Notes: a model not told the origin generated them from the letters alone. Numbered from the stretch's first letter, positions 25,443 through 34,374 are shown. The stretch: DNA of 64,000 bases from UBA1366 sp047602575 (GCA_047602575.1 JASGGY010000001.1:62001-126000); one strand, 5' to 3'. Made by a program: numbers and translations.

Positions 25443-26166
25443 CATTGCCACGCTGTTTCCGGAGATGGTGGATTACTATTTAAACCAGAGCGTCGTCGGG
25501 CGCGCGCGGGCAAAGGGCGTGTTCGAGGCGCACTGCCACAACATCCGTGATTATACCTTGGACAAGCACCGCCGCGTGGACGACACCCCCTACAGCGAAC
25601 GGCAGGGGATGCTTTTACAGGCAGAACCCATCTGGCGCTGTTTTGAAGCGGTGACGGAAAACCGTCCGCGTCCGCACGTGATTTATCTGTCGCCGCAGGG
25701 CAAGGTGCTGACCCAGCAGCGGGCAAAGGAGCTGACGGGGATGGACAATTTGTTTCTGCTGTGCGGGCATTACGAGGGCGTTGACCAGCGGGTGCTGGAT
25801 GTGCTTAAGGTCGAGGAGCTGTCCGTGGGCGATTATGTGCTGACCGGCGGCGAGCTGCCCGCGCTGGTGCTGATTGACTGCGTAGTCAGGATGCTCGAGG
25901 GCGCGCTGTCGGACAAGGACTGCTACGAGGACGAGAGCCACTACCACGGACTGCTCGAATACCCGCAGTACACACGCCCCGAGGTCTGGAACGGGATGCG
26001 CGTGCCGGAAATTCTGCTCTCCGGTCATCACGCGAACATCTTAAAATGGCGGCATGAGCAGGCGCTGATCAACACGCTGCGCAAGCGTCCGGATCTGATC
26101 GACGCGGAAAGCCTTTCGCAGAAGGACAAGGAATTTCTTGCGCGGGAAAGCACGGACGGTGATTGA
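25432..26166 (+). CDS. trmD: tRNA (guanine-37-N1)-methyltransferase
   Basis: Methylates G37 of tRNAs to prevent frameshifting, using S-adenosylmethionine. 244 residues. The SPOUT knot is seen in YLSPQGKVL, LLCGHYEGVDQRV and the SAM-binding loop SVGDYVLTGGELPALVLID. ATG 25432 has GGAGG 8-9 bases upstream; the TTG codon just before it is not needed. Confidence 0.96.
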   Translation: MRFDIATLFPEMVDYYLNQSVVGRARAKGVFEAHCHNIRDYTLDKHRRVDDTPYSERQGMLLQAEPIWRCFEAVTENRPRPHVIYLSPQGKVLTQQRAKELTGMDNLFLLCGHYEGVDQRVLDVLKVEELSVGDYVLTGGELPALVLIDCVVRMLEGALSDKDCYEDESHYHGLLEYPQYTRPEVWNGMRVPEILLSGHHANILKWRHEQALINTLRKRPDLIDAESLSQKDKEFLARESTDGD

Positions 26167-26373
26167 CAATCAGGTTTTTTTCACGGAATCCGACACATTC
26201 CGCGCGGCGGAAAACGCGATATACAGCCGAATTGTTAAATGAAATTAGCGATATTGTTTTAAAAGGTGTGAAACTACTGTATAAATTGTACAAAGCGGAG
26301 CGTTTTGGTGGGGCTATGTGTAATCAAATCGCAGAAATTTGCCCCGCTTTGGGATTTTGTACATATTTACACG
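26167..26373. other. Intergenic region after trmD
   Basis: No convincing gene. An imperfect stem-loop at about 26290-26351 (CAAAGC...GCTTTG outside GGGGC...GCCCC, then GGGATTTTG) may be the trmD terminator. A 75-codon frame starting at 26163 has no Shine-Dalgarno and no recognisable content. Confidence 0.35.
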
Positions 26374-26402
26374 TTGACTATACAGAATAATAACGTTATA
26401 AT
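26374..26402 (+). promoter_or_regulatory. Sigma-A promoter of ptsH
   Basis: TTGACT (26374-26379), 17 bases, TATAAT (26397-26402); leader about 105 bases. Confidence 0.88.
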
Positions 26403-26513
26403 TAGGTTGTTCCAAAAACGCGCGGGGCGATGACACGCCGCGAACGTGTGCATATAATAAGGGAAAGAGTTTCTGCGGCAAATGCCGCAATTCTTAGAAT
26501 GGAGAGATTTAGT

Positions 26514-26786
26514 ATGTTCGTGAAAGATGTAGTGGTTCAGAATCAGGTAGGTCTGCACGCACGCCCGGCAACATTCTTCATCCAGAAAGCCAATGAGTTC
26601 AAGTCGTCGATCTGGATCGAAAAGGAAGAGCGCAGAGTCAATGCCAAGAGCCTGCTGGGGATTCTTTCCTTAGGCATCGTCGGCGGAACCTCCATCCGCA
26701 TCATCGCCGACGGCGCAGACGAACAGGCAGCTGTTGACGGTCTGGTTGATCTGGTTGAGAGCGGCTTTGCCGAGGAAGCAAGATAG
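26514..26786 (+). CDS. ptsH: Phosphocarrier protein HPr
   Basis: Carries phosphate from enzyme I to sugar-specific EII components. 90 residues with catalytic His15 in GLHARPAT and regulatory Ser46 in NAKSLLGI, the HPr kinase site of Bacillota, so it can also act in CcpA-type catabolite control. ATG 26514 follows GGAGAG. It stands alone with its own promoter and terminator; ptsI is not adjacent. Confidence 0.96.
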   Translation: MFVKDVVVQNQVGLHARPATFFIQKANEFKSSIWIEKEERRVNAKSLLGILSLGIVGGTSIRIIADGADEQAAVDGLVDLVESGFAEEAR

Positions 26787-26827
26787 AAGTACGCATACCC
26801 GGAATCAGGGTGTTTTCTATATGACTG

Positions 26828-26857
26828 AAAGGCGGATTGCTCCGCCTTTTATTTTTT
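26828..26857 (+). terminator. Terminator of ptsH
   Basis: Stem AAAGGCGGA/TCCGCCTTT with a 4-base loop, then TATTTTTT. Confidence 0.9.
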
Positions 26858-27083
26858 ATCTGCGGATCGGGCTTTTCGGTCGCGGCGGAAAGATTACAAT
26901 TTGGCGACAATGTCCTTCTTGGAATTGTCGATTTTGCGCAAAAACGCGCGGGAATTTTCGGCGATTTTACGGTTTATTCACACACTGGGGCACGAAATGT
27001 GTTACAATTTGTAATATATAAGCGTCATTGCGCGCATTTTTTCGTTTTTTTGCGTGCGAATCAACATTTTCACCAGAAATGAC
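26858..27083. other. Intergenic region, nothing recognised
   Basis: AT-rich with several scattered T-runs. No ORF with a Shine-Dalgarno and no stable hairpin with clear meaning. Confidence 0.3.
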
Positions 27084-27112
27084 TTGCAAAATCCGCGGTT
27101 TTTTGTTATACT
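27084..27112 (+). promoter_or_regulatory. Sigma-A promoter of the PucR-type regulator
   Basis: TTGCAA (27084-27089), 17 bases, TATACT (27107-27112). Confidence 0.75.
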
Positions 27113-27206
27113 ATATGCTGTATGGCGGCGTGTCTGCCGCGCATTTCAACGGCAAGGAGCTTCAGACGGATCAACCGCCGCTGCTCAGAAAGGAATGATC
27201 ACCACT

Positions 27207-28292
27207 ATGTCAAACAGATTGTTTCAGAGCGTTGTCCACCAAATGCGGGATACCATCGACTGTGTCATCGGCGTGATTGACGAAACCGCTACCATCATCG
27301 CCTGCTCGGAGCTGTCGAAAATCGGCACAACCAACGAATATGTTTCGCTCGACCTGAATGATTCTCACGACATTTTCGTGCGCGACGGCTACACCTACAA
27401 GCCCTTCGGTTCCCACATCAAGCCGGATTATGCCGTGTTTGTCGAGGGAACGGACGAAGTCGCCGCAAAATATGCCAGCATCCTCTCGGTCACCCTCGCC
27501 AGCATCAAGCAATATTATGACGAGAAATATGACCGCAACAATTTCATTAAAAACGTCGTGCTTGACAACGTCCTGCCCGGCGATGTGCACGTCAAGGCAC
27601 GTGAGCTGCACTTCAGTGCAGACGTGTCGCGCGTTGTACTGCTCATTCGCATCATCTCCTCCACTGACGTATCCGCTTACGACGTGATCCAGAACCTGTT
27701 TCCTGACAAGAACAAGGACTTTGTCTTTAACATCACCGAGAGCGACATCGTTCTGGTGAAGGAAGTCAAGGCAGGCGTTGAGCCGAAGGATCTTGAGAAG
27801 CTTGCGAGAAGCATCTCCGACACCCTCAGCAGCGAGTTTTACACCCGCGTCAACGTGGGCATCGGTACGGTTGTCGAGGGTGTGAAGGATCTTGCGCGCT
27901 CTTTTAAAGAAGCGCAGATCGCCCTTGAAGTCGGCAAGGTGTTTGACACGGACAAAATCATCGTGTCGTATGACAATCTGGGCATCGCGCGCCTGATTTA
28001 TCACCTCCCCACGACGCTGTGCGAAACCTTTCTGAAAGAAGTGTTCAAAAAAGGCTCGATCGAGTCGCTCGACCACGAAACCCTGTTCACCATCCAGCGC
28101 TTTTTTGAAAACAACCTCAACGTGTCCGAAACCTCGCGCAAGCTGTTTGTCCACAGAAATACGCTGGTTTACCGCTTGGAGAAAATCAAGAAGCTTACCG
28201 GGCTTGACCTGCGCGAGTTTGATCATGCAATCATCTTTAAAATTGCGCTGATGGTTAAGAAATATCTTTCCGCAAATCCGGTGAAGTTCTAA
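27207..28292 (+). CDS. PucR/CdaR-type transcriptional regulator
   Basis: 361 residues. The C-terminal PucR helix-turn-helix is clear: NLNVSETSRKLFVHRNTLVYRLEKIKKLTG. The middle part resembles the GGDEF-like domain of CdaR proteins (NVGIGTVVEGVKDLARSFKEA), which lacks catalytic motifs. Start ATG 27207 lies 12 bases after AGAAAGGA; an in-frame ATG abuts that site and is unlikely. It is followed by ftsE after 62 bases. Targets are unknown; PucR proteins often sense metabolites such as purines or sugar acids. Confidence 0.85.
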   Translation: MSNRLFQSVVHQMRDTIDCVIGVIDETATIIACSELSKIGTTNEYVSLDLNDSHDIFVRDGYTYKPFGSHIKPDYAVFVEGTDEVAAKYASILSVTLASIKQYYDEKYDRNNFIKNVVLDNVLPGDVHVKARELHFSADVSRVVLLIRIISSTDVSAYDVIQNLFPDKNKDFVFNITESDIVLVKEVKAGVEPKDLEKLARSISDTLSSEFYTRVNVGIGTVVEGVKDLARSFKEAQIALEVGKVFDTDKIIVSYDNLGIARLIYHLPTTLCETFLKEVFKKGSIESLDHETLFTIQRFFENNLNVSETSRKLFVHRNTLVYRLEKIKKLTGLDLREFDHAIIFKIALMVKKYLSANPVKF

Positions 28293-28354
28293 TACCGGAC
28301 GGGCGGCGGGCGTGTGCCCTTGCCGCGCCATCACAAAATTAAGGCGGTGTCAAA

Positions 28355-29047
28355 TTGGTTGAATTCAAGGATGTGTCGGTGACGTATTCGAGCGGCGTCG
28401 ATGCGCTCAATAAGATTAACCTGACGATAAACGACGGAGATTTCGCGTTTGTGGTGGGGCAGTCCGGTGCGGGCAAATCCACGCTGATCAAGCTGGTTTT
28501 AAAAGAGCTGGACGCGACGGCGGGAAAAGTCAACGTCAACGGCTTTGATTTAAGCCGCCTCAAAAAGCGGAAAATCCCAACCCTGCGCAGAACCATCGGC
28601 GTGGTGTTCCAGGATTTCCGGCTGATCCCGACGATGACGGTTTATGAAAACGTCGCATTTGTGCTGCGCGTGATCGACGCGCCGAAGAAGTATATTAAGT
28701 CCCGCGTGCCGTATGTCATCGGGCTGGTGGGGCTGACGCATAAAATGGCGAGCTATCCGACGGAGCTGTCCGGCGGAGAGCAGCAGCGTGTCGCGCTAGC
28801 GCGGGCGCTGGTCAACGACCCGAAGCTCATCATCGCCGACGAGCCGACGGGCAACATCGATCCCGCGCTTTCCTATGAAATCGTCGGGCTTTTAAAGGGC
28901 ATCAACGAGTGCGGCACAACCATCCTCATGGTGACGCACGAGCATGATATCGTGCGCCATTTCGGCGGACGTGTCATCAACATCAACGCCGGCGTGATCG
29001 GCTTCGACGAGGTAATAGGAGGCGCAAATGAAACCAAGCAGCGTTAA
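28355..29047 (+). CDS. ftsE: Cell-division ATP-binding protein FtsE
   Basis: Cytoplasmic ATPase that, with FtsX, gates a peptidoglycan hydrolase at the septum. 230 residues: Walker A GQSGAGKST (35-43), Q-loop VFQDFRL, signature LSGGEQQRV, Walker B LIIADEPTGN. The start is TTG 28355, 7 bases after AAGGCGG. It overlaps ftsX by 20 bases. Confidence 0.95.
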   Translation: MVEFKDVSVTYSSGVDALNKINLTINDGDFAFVVGQSGAGKSTLIKLVLKELDATAGKVNVNGFDLSRLKKRKIPTLRRTIGVVFQDFRLIPTMTVYENVAFVLRVIDAPKKYIKSRVPYVIGLVGLTHKMASYPTELSGGEQQRVALARALVNDPKLIIADEPTGNIDPALSYEIVGLLKGINECGTTILMVTHEHDIVRHFGGRVININAGVIGFDEVIGGANETKQR

Positions 29048-30197
29048 TTACCTGGTCGGGCAGGGGCTGAAAAGTACATGGAAAAACCGTATGATGTCGT
29101 TCGCGTCGTTCTGCATCATTCTGGTTTCGCTGCTGATGGTGGGCATTTCCGTTTTGGCAGCGGTCAACCTGAACCGCATCATCAGTGGCATCGAGGGGAA
29201 AAACGAAGCGGTCGTCCAGATCAAGGACGGCGCAACCAAACAGCAGATCGACGCGCTCGGCGAGCAGCTGCGCGCGGTCAAGAATATCAGCAAGGTGGAA
29301 TTCTACTCCCGCGATCAGGCGCTCGAGGATATGCTCGACGACTATGACGACGAGGAGGTCAAGGAGCTGTTCCAGTACGGCAAGGAGCAGAACGAATCTG
29401 TAACCGACGCGTCCTCCGACAACGGCGGGCTTGCTTCCGACCAGAGCAACAGCGTCAGCGACAGCGACATTGCCGCGGCGGAGTCCGGCACGGACAAAAC
29501 CGACGCAACCGGTGATTCGACCGCTGCTACCGTAGATTCTACAGCGGCAACGGACGATTCCACGGCTTCGACGGACGATTCCATCGCCGCAACCGCAGGG
29601 ACGACGGACGACGCACCCAATGCCGACGCACAGATTTCCGACGACGGAAACCCGCTGCCGGACGTGTATAAAATCAGTGTTTCCAACATTGATAACATGG
29701 AGCTGACCACCGGTCAGATTTCCGCGTTTGACAACGTCGAAACTGTGCGTTCGCCCACCAAGTTCGCGGAGGTTCTGATCAACATCCGAAACATCGTGTC
29801 GCTTGTTTCCGCGGCGATCATTCTCGCGCTGATCGTGGTGTGCCTTGTCATCATCTCCAACACCACCCGCACCAGCGTTTTCGCCCGCCGCAAAGAAATC
29901 AGCATTATGAAATACGTGGGCGCGACCAACAGCTTCATCAAAATTCCGTTCTTTATCGAGGGAATGCTCATCGGCGTGGTTGCCGCCGGCGGCGCGCTGC
30001 TGCTGACGAAATTCGCCTACGAGGGCGTTTACGACATCATGAACAGCAACGTTCAGCTCTGGAGCGTGCTGGGTGTGCGGTCACTTTACAGCTTTGACAA
30101 AATTCTGCTGCCCGTCACCATCGCTTACGCGGCGGTCGGCGCGCTCATCGGTGCGATCGGTTCAACCATCAGCACCGGAAAATACGTGAAGGTTTAA
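29028..30197 (+). CDS. ftsX: Cell-division protein FtsX with a low-complexity insertion
   Basis: Membrane partner of FtsE. 389 residues against about 300 for typical FtsX. Helix 1 (SFCIILVSLLMVGISVLA) is followed by the extracellular domain (VQIKDGATKQQIDALGEQL), then a Ser/Thr/Ala/Asp-rich segment of about 85 residues (roughly 123-210) with repeats such as DSTAAT, then VYKISVSNID and the three C-terminal helices. The insertion enlarges the outside domain that in other species touches PcsB. ATG 29028 follows GGAGG inside ftsE. Confidence 0.93.
   Translation: MKPSSVNYLVGQGLKSTWKNRMMSFASFCIILVSLLMVGISVLAAVNLNRIISGIEGKNEAVVQIKDGATKQQIDALGEQLRAVKNISKVEFYSRDQALEDMLDDYDDEEVKELFQYGKEQNESVTDASSDNGGLASDQSNSVSDSDIAAAESGTDKTDATGDSTAATVDSTAATDDSTASTDDSIAATAGTTDDAPNADAQISDDGNPLPDVYKISVSNIDNMELTTGQISAFDNVETVRSPTKFAEVLINIRNIVSLVSAAIILALIVVCLVIISNTTRTSVFARRKEISIMKYVGATNSFIKIPFFIEGMLIGVVAAGGALLLTKFAYEGVYDIMNSNVQLWSVLGVRSLYSFDKILLPVTIAYAAVGALIGAIGSTISTGKYVKV
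29395..29650 (+). repeat. Low-complexity repeat inside ftsX
   Basis: Imperfect short repeats encoding D-S-T-A-A-T units and acidic Ser stretches within the extracellular domain of FtsX. Confidence 0.7.
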
Positions 30198-30226
30198 AGC
30201 GAAGCAAGCGCAAAGGGGGCGGATTT

Positions 30227-31553
30227 TTGAAGATTAAACAGCTTTGCAAACGTGCCGTCGCCTGTGCAATCGCGCTCTGCACCGGCGCTGTCCTGATCGC
30301 GAATGCCGTTCCGGCGCGCAATGCCGTTTCTCCGGCGGGCGGGCTGACCGCTTATGCGGACGAAAACAGCGACCTGATCTCGAAATATCAGGACAAGCTT
30401 GACGCGCTCGAAGGAACAGCAAAAGGCGCTCGACGAAAAAATTGCCGCCACCAACGACGATATTTCCAAAGAACAGGAAAACCAGCAGGCGATCGCCGAC
30501 CAGCTCGTCACGGTGCAGGACACGCTGCAGGAGCTTGACAAGCTGCTTGCCGACATCAAAGACCAGATCACCAACCAGCAGGCGAAAATCGATGCAACCG
30601 ACCTGCTGATTACCGCCAAGCGCGCGGAAATCAACGGCGGCGTTGAGGACTTCAAGGTGCGCCTACGGGCGATGTATCTTGCCGGAAACGCCAGCTACAC
30701 CGAGCTGCTTTTAGGTTCGGACGATTTTTACGACTTACTGATGAAGATGGAGCTTGTCCGCCGCGTTACCAAGCACGACAGCGACCAGCTTAACGCGCTC
30801 ATTGATTTGAAAAAGCAATACGAATCCACGCAGACACTGCAGCAGGATCAACAGGCGGAGCTTGAAGCGCAGAAAACCGAGCAGGTTTCCCAGCAGGACA
30901 AGTGGAAAGAACAGGTCAAAAAGCTCAATGATCTCTATGCGCAGAGCAAAGAAGCGCAGGCGGATCTGGAAGCCGAGCAGCAGGGCTATTACGACGACCG
31001 CGACCGCATCGACGCAGAGTCCGACGCGTTTGAAAAGGATCTGCAGGACGCAATTGACGCAGCGGAAAAAGCCCGTCAGGAAGCCGAAAACAACAGTTCC
31101 GGTCACTCCGGCGGCACGGTGACAGGCTCTGGTTCGTTCATCTGGCCTGTGCCCGGGTTTTACACCGTCACCTCCCCCTTCGGACCACGCTGGGGAACGA
31201 ACCACAAGGGCATGGACATTGCGGGCGCGGGCGTGCATTACGCAAATTTCGTTGCCGCGGATGCCGGTGTGGTGATTAAAACCAACGACACCTGCACGCA
31301 TGATTACGGCAAATCCGACAGCTGCGGCTGCGGCGGCGGCTACGGAAACTATGTCATGATCGACCACGGCAACGGCTACATAACCGTCTACGGACACGCC
31401 GCATCCATCAACGTGAGCGTCGGCGACAAAGTCACACAGGGTCAGGTCATCGGACAAGTCGGCTCAACCGGCTGGTCAACCGGCTACCACCTCCACTTTG
31501 AAGTACGCGAAAACGGCACGCCCATCAATCCAGCGCAGTTTTTTAATTGGTGA
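30227..31553 (+). pseudogene. PcsB-like murein hydrolase (M23), frameshifted near codon 63
   Basis: Secreted septal peptidoglycan hydrolase or activator controlled by FtsEX. TTG 30227 follows AAAGGGGG and opens a signal peptide ending near AYADENS. The coiled coil starts as ISKYQDKLDALE in one frame; then one extra G at 30413 or 30414 moves the reading to the +1 frame, where EQQKALDEKIAATNDD continues the coiled coil without a gap. The rest is intact: about 230 residues of coiled coil, linker, and an M23 domain with HKGMD and HLHFE zinc ligands. A single-base error in the assembly or a recent mutation fits; programmed frameshifting is possible but unsupported. Confidence 0.85.
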
Positions 31554-31556
31554 GGA

Positions 31557-31735
31557 CTTATGTCAGGGGGCGCCGCCCCTGCTGCCGCGCACGGCAGCAT
31601 CGACACACTCCTGCCAAAGGGTACAAGTACCCTTTGGAAACCCGTTTTTGTGCAGTTATTGCTGCTGTTTGTCTTTTGAAATTTCAGATTGGTTGTGGTT
31701 TGTGCGTCTTAGATTTAGTATTGAATAAAAAATAT
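31557..31735 (+). repeat. Intergenic palindromic element, copy B (diverged)
   Basis: Starts just after the M23 stop. Contains AGGGGGCGCCGCCCCT, a second hairpin CTGCCGCGCACGGCAG, then the perfect palindrome with arm CCAAAGGGTAC and GAAACCCGTTTTTG. The tail is poorly conserved. Confidence 0.75.
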
Positions 31736-31746
31736 GTTGTTAAATG

Positions 31747-31780
31747 AAACAGCCCGCTTTGAAAACGGGCTGTTTGTTTT
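31747..31780 (+). terminator. Intrinsic terminator
   Basis: Stem AAACAGCCCG/CGGGCTGTTT with a 9-base loop, then GTTTTT. Confidence 0.88.
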
Positions 31781-31834
31781 TGGGGGAACGCGGACTGAAA
31801 TTGTATACAATTCAAAAACATCGCGCGAACCCTC

Positions 31835-31863
31835 TTGACTTATGCACAATCTTTGTTTATAAT
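31835..31863 (+). promoter_or_regulatory. Sigma-A promoter of the Crp/Fnr regulator
   Basis: TTGACT (31835-31840), 17 bases, TATAAT (31858-31863). A perfect 10-bp palindrome TTGTATACAA at 31801-31810 lies upstream of the -35 and could bind a regulator. Confidence 0.85.
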
Positions 31864-31906
31864 GGGGAATAACAGGTGCGATTGCAAAGGAAACGGAGGA
31901 CTGCGA

Positions 31907-32578
31907 ATGGATGAGGCGCTGAGAACCGAGCTTGCGGGGTTTCTCCCGTTCTGGAAGCATCTGAACGATGCGGACAGGGCATATCTCGAGGCGAACACCA
32001 TGTGCGTGGCGTTCGGCAAGGGCGCGCTGCTTCACAGCGGGGAAGCCGACTGCATCGGCGTGCTGCTGATCCGTTCGGGTAGCCTTTGCACGTCGCTGCT
32101 TTCCGAGGAGGGGCGCGAGATCATGCTGTTTCGGCTGGGCGCGGGAGAGGTTTGCATTCTGGCGGCGAGCTGTGTGATCGAGCAGATCACCTTTGACGTT
32201 CAGATCACAACCGAGTCGCCGACCGAGCTGATTGTCATCAACGCGCACGCCTATAAGCTGCTTTGCGAGCGCAATGTTTATGTCGAAAGCTTTACGTTCA
32301 AGTCGGCGGTGGATCGCTTCTCCGATGTAATGTGGACGATGCAGCAGATTTTGTTTAAGGGCTTTGACCGGCGGCTTGCCTCGTATCTTTACGACGAAAC
32401 CGTCCGGCTTTCCGGTGACACCGTCCGCGAAACCCACGAGGACATCGCCCGCCACACCGGCAGCGCGCGTGAGGTGGTTTCCCGCATGCTGACGCGCTTT
32501 GCCGACGACGGGATTGTATCGCTCTCCCGCGGGGCGATCAAAATCACCGACCGCGCGAAGCTCAAGGCGCTTTTATAG
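31907..32578 (+). CDS. Crp/Fnr family transcriptional regulator
   Basis: 223 residues. N-terminal cyclic-nucleotide-binding fold (FGKGALLHSGEADCIGVLLIRSGSL), dimer helix, and a C-terminal Crp helix-turn-helix (RETHEDIARHTGSAREVVSRMLTRFADDG). It lacks the N-terminal four-cysteine iron-sulfur motif of FNR. ATG 31907 follows CGGAGGA. Members in Clostridia often sit near redox genes; desulfoferrodoxin lies downstream after a repeat element, but co-regulation is only inferred. Confidence 0.9.
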   Translation: MDEALRTELAGFLPFWKHLNDADRAYLEANTMCVAFGKGALLHSGEADCIGVLLIRSGSLCTSLLSEEGREIMLFRLGAGEVCILAASCVIEQITFDVQITTESPTELIVINAHAYKLLCERNVYVESFTFKSAVDRFSDVMWTMQQILFKGFDRRLASYLYDETVRLSGDTVRETHEDIARHTGSAREVVSRMLTRFADDGIVSLSRGAIKITDRAKLKALL

Positions 32579-32581
32579 ACA

Positions 32582-32765
32582 TAGATAAACCCTAGTCGGA
32601 GGGCGTTGCCCTCCAACGCCACCCACCAAAGGCGGCATGCCTCCTTTGGAAACCCGTTGTTTTTTGGGATAGCACTTTGTTGGGCTCAGCAAATCTGTGC
32701 TTTCGCTACGGCTTTGTGATTTCTATAGGGACTCCAAAAATGAGCATATACTTTATTTTCAGTCT
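32582..32765 (+). repeat. Intergenic palindromic element, copy C (full length)
   Basis: Starts 3 bases after the regulator stop with TAGATAAAC. Hairpin GGAGGGCGTTGCCCTCC, imperfect palindrome CCAAAGG...CCTTTGG, GAAACCCGTTGTTTTTT, and the tail with TTTGTGATTTCTATAGGGAC and AAAATGAGCATATACTTTAT. Aligns with copy A along its length. Confidence 0.85.
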
Positions 32766-32863
32766 TAGGCACTTGTATAAAACAGCGCAACCCCTTTAGT
32801 TCCGTTAAATTCCGGAAACGCCCGGAATCACATACCTCAAATCAGAAAGGATGGTACATTACC

Positions 32864-33241
32864 ATGGCAAAATTCTATGTCTGTAAACACTGCGGCAACC
32901 TCGTTGGCATCATCAACGCTTCCGGCGCGCCCCTGACCTGCTGCGGAGAGCATATGAAGGAACTGATCCCCAACACAACCGAAGCCGCAACCGAAAAGCA
33001 TCTTCCCGTTGTTGCGGTGGACGGCGACCTTGTGACAGTGGCAGTCGGCTCTGTGGCACACCCCATGCTCCCCGAGCATCACATTGTATGGGTTTATCTG
33101 GAGACCGAACAAGGCGGTCAGCGCAAGAATCTCGAAGTCGGCGCAGACCCCGTTGCGGCATTCGCCCTCACCGACGGCGACAAGCCGATCGCGGCATACG
33201 CGTACTGCAACCTCCATGGCTTATGGAAAACCGAGCTGTAA
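32864..33241 (+). CDS. dfx: Desulfoferrodoxin (superoxide reductase)
   Basis: Reduces superoxide to peroxide in anaerobes. 125 residues in two domains: a desulforedoxin iron site with Cys7, Cys10, Cys26 and Cys27, then the superoxide reductase site with Glu44-Lys45-His46, His65, His71, Cys114 and His117 (YCNLHGLW). All ligands are present. The ATG lies 13 bases after AAAGG, a longer spacing than usual. A terminator follows. Confidence 0.95.
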   Translation: MAKFYVCKHCGNLVGIINASGAPLTCCGEHMKELIPNTTEAATEKHLPVVAVDGDLVTVAVGSVAHPMLPEHHIVWVYLETEQGGQRKNLEVGADPVAAFALTDGDKPIAAYAYCNLHGLWKTEL

Positions 33242-33260
33242 AGCAAGCAAAATAACAACC

Positions 33261-33297
33261 GCCCCTGCCGATTTTAATACCGGCAGGGGCGATTCTT
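33261..33297 (+). terminator. Terminator of the desulfoferrodoxin gene
   Basis: 10-bp stem GCCCCTGCCG/CGGCAGGGGC, loop of 10, then GATTCTT; weak T-tract. Confidence 0.65.
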
Positions 33298-33305
33298 ACT
33301 AAAGA

Positions 33306-33512
33306 TAAAGTGTCTGTTCACTTTTTAAATGCCACAATGGATTCACAAAGCAGTAGTCAAAGTACAAATTTGCTAAGCCCGACAAAGTATAATCCAAAAA
33401 ACAACGGGTTTCCAAAGGGTACTTGTACCCTTTGGTGGGGGAGTCCAGAGGGGGCAAAGCCCCCTTTGGTAGGGGAGTTCAGAGGGGGGCAAAGCCCCCT
33501 TTGGCAGGAGGG
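33306..33512 (-). repeat. Intergenic palindromic element, copy D, with duplicated hairpin module
   Basis: Reverse orientation, ending at the stop of the minus-strand AraC-GGDEF gene. Contains the tail, AACAACGGGTTTC, the perfect palindrome (arm CCAAAGGGTAC), and then two consecutive copies of a ~33-base unit with a GGGGGCAAAGCCCCC core, where copies A and G have one. Confidence 0.85.
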
Positions 33513-34331
33513 TTACAGTAAAATAAACGGCGTTCCGGCGTCGCGGGCGGAGTTGATGGCGGCTTGAATGCCGGCGGTCAGCTCGCTGTAGCGCAGGACG
33601 GAAAAATCCAGCCTGACCGCGGCGGCGCGCATGGAAACCGGAATTTCCCTGCCGTCCTGCAGCACCGGCGCGCCGTTGCCGGCGAGGATGTCCATGGCGA
33701 GGGCTTGCGCCTGCGCGTCGTCGTCAAGCCCGGTGACGAGGACAAATTCGTCGCCGCCGATGCGGAAAAACAGCATATCCTCCGCCGCCGCGTCGTCAAT
33801 CCGGCGGATACATTCCGCGATCGTCTTGTCGCCCGCCGCGTGTGAGATTTCGTTGATTGCCATCAGCCCCACGGTGTCAAAGCAGAGGATGTACGTGCCT
33901 TTTTTCGCTTTCAAAATATCATAAAGCGCGGTTGTATCGACGGTTCTTCTGGTCATAAGGGAATCTCCTCTCAGCTCCGGCGTAAATTTTGGGAACAGAT
34001 CCGGAAAACGCCGGTTTTTCCGGAACTCCGAGGGCGTACAGTCCCATACGCGGATGAACGCACGGGTGAACACCTCCGGCGAGTTGAATTGATAATCGAG
34101 CGCGATGTCAAGAATGCTCCGCCGGGTGGAAATCAGCGCGCGCGAGGCGAGGGTGATGCGGCGCTTTGCGATGTATTCCCCGATGCCGCAGTACATGGCA
34201 TACCGGAACAGCTTCTGGAGCGCCGACAGCGAGCAGGCGCAGTGACGGGCAATCTGCTCCTGCGTGAGCGCGGCGGTGAGATTTGTTTCGATAAAATCCA
34301 GCGCATCAGTTATGAGATAAAAATTCTTCAC
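33513..34331 (-). CDS. AraC-type DNA-binding domain fused to a GGDEF domain
   Basis: 272 residues. Residues 1-105 form an AraC helix-turn-helix pair (LTQEQIARHCACSLSALQKLFRY and SILDIALDYQFNSPEVFTRAFI). Residues about 130-272 are a compact GGDEF domain with an intact RIGGDEFVLV loop; the metal aspartate FD and GD are kept, while the usual IND reads INE. It could therefore make cyclic-di-GMP or merely sense nucleotides while binding DNA. No sensor or membrane segment. Start GTG 34331 has GGGGGGAG upstream. Its promoter overlaps a perfect palindrome, suggesting autoregulation. Confidence 0.85.
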   Translation of the reverse strand: MKNFYLITDALDFIETNLTAALTQEQIARHCACSLSALQKLFRYAMYCGIGEYIAKRRITLASRALISTRRSILDIALDYQFNSPEVFTRAFIRVWDCTPSEFRKNRRFPDLFPKFTPELRGDSLMTRRTVDTTALYDILKAKKGTYILCFDTVGLMAINEISHAAGDKTIAECIRRIDDAAAEDMLFFRIGGDEFVLVTGLDDDAQAQALAMDILAGNGAPVLQDGREIPVSMRAAAVRLDFSVLRYSELTAGIQAAINSARDAGTPFILL

Positions 34332-34357
34332 GCCGCTCCCCCCCGTTTGAAAAAATC

Positions 34358-34369
34358 TGTAACGTTACA
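34358..34369. promoter_or_regulatory. Perfect palindrome TGTAACGTTACA, candidate operator
   Basis: Lies 5 bases downstream of the -10 box of the AraC-GGDEF promoter, over the expected transcription start. A bound protein here would block transcription. Confidence 0.55.
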
Positions 34370-34374
34370 AGCTG

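Noticed and set aside
26163..26390. 75-codon plus-strand frame after trmD
   Set aside because: No Shine-Dalgarno, overlaps the trmD stop and the ptsH promoter, and no recognisable sequence.
27210..28334. 374-codon minus-strand frame
   Set aside because: Antisense to the PucR-type regulator; no ribosome site and no protein features.
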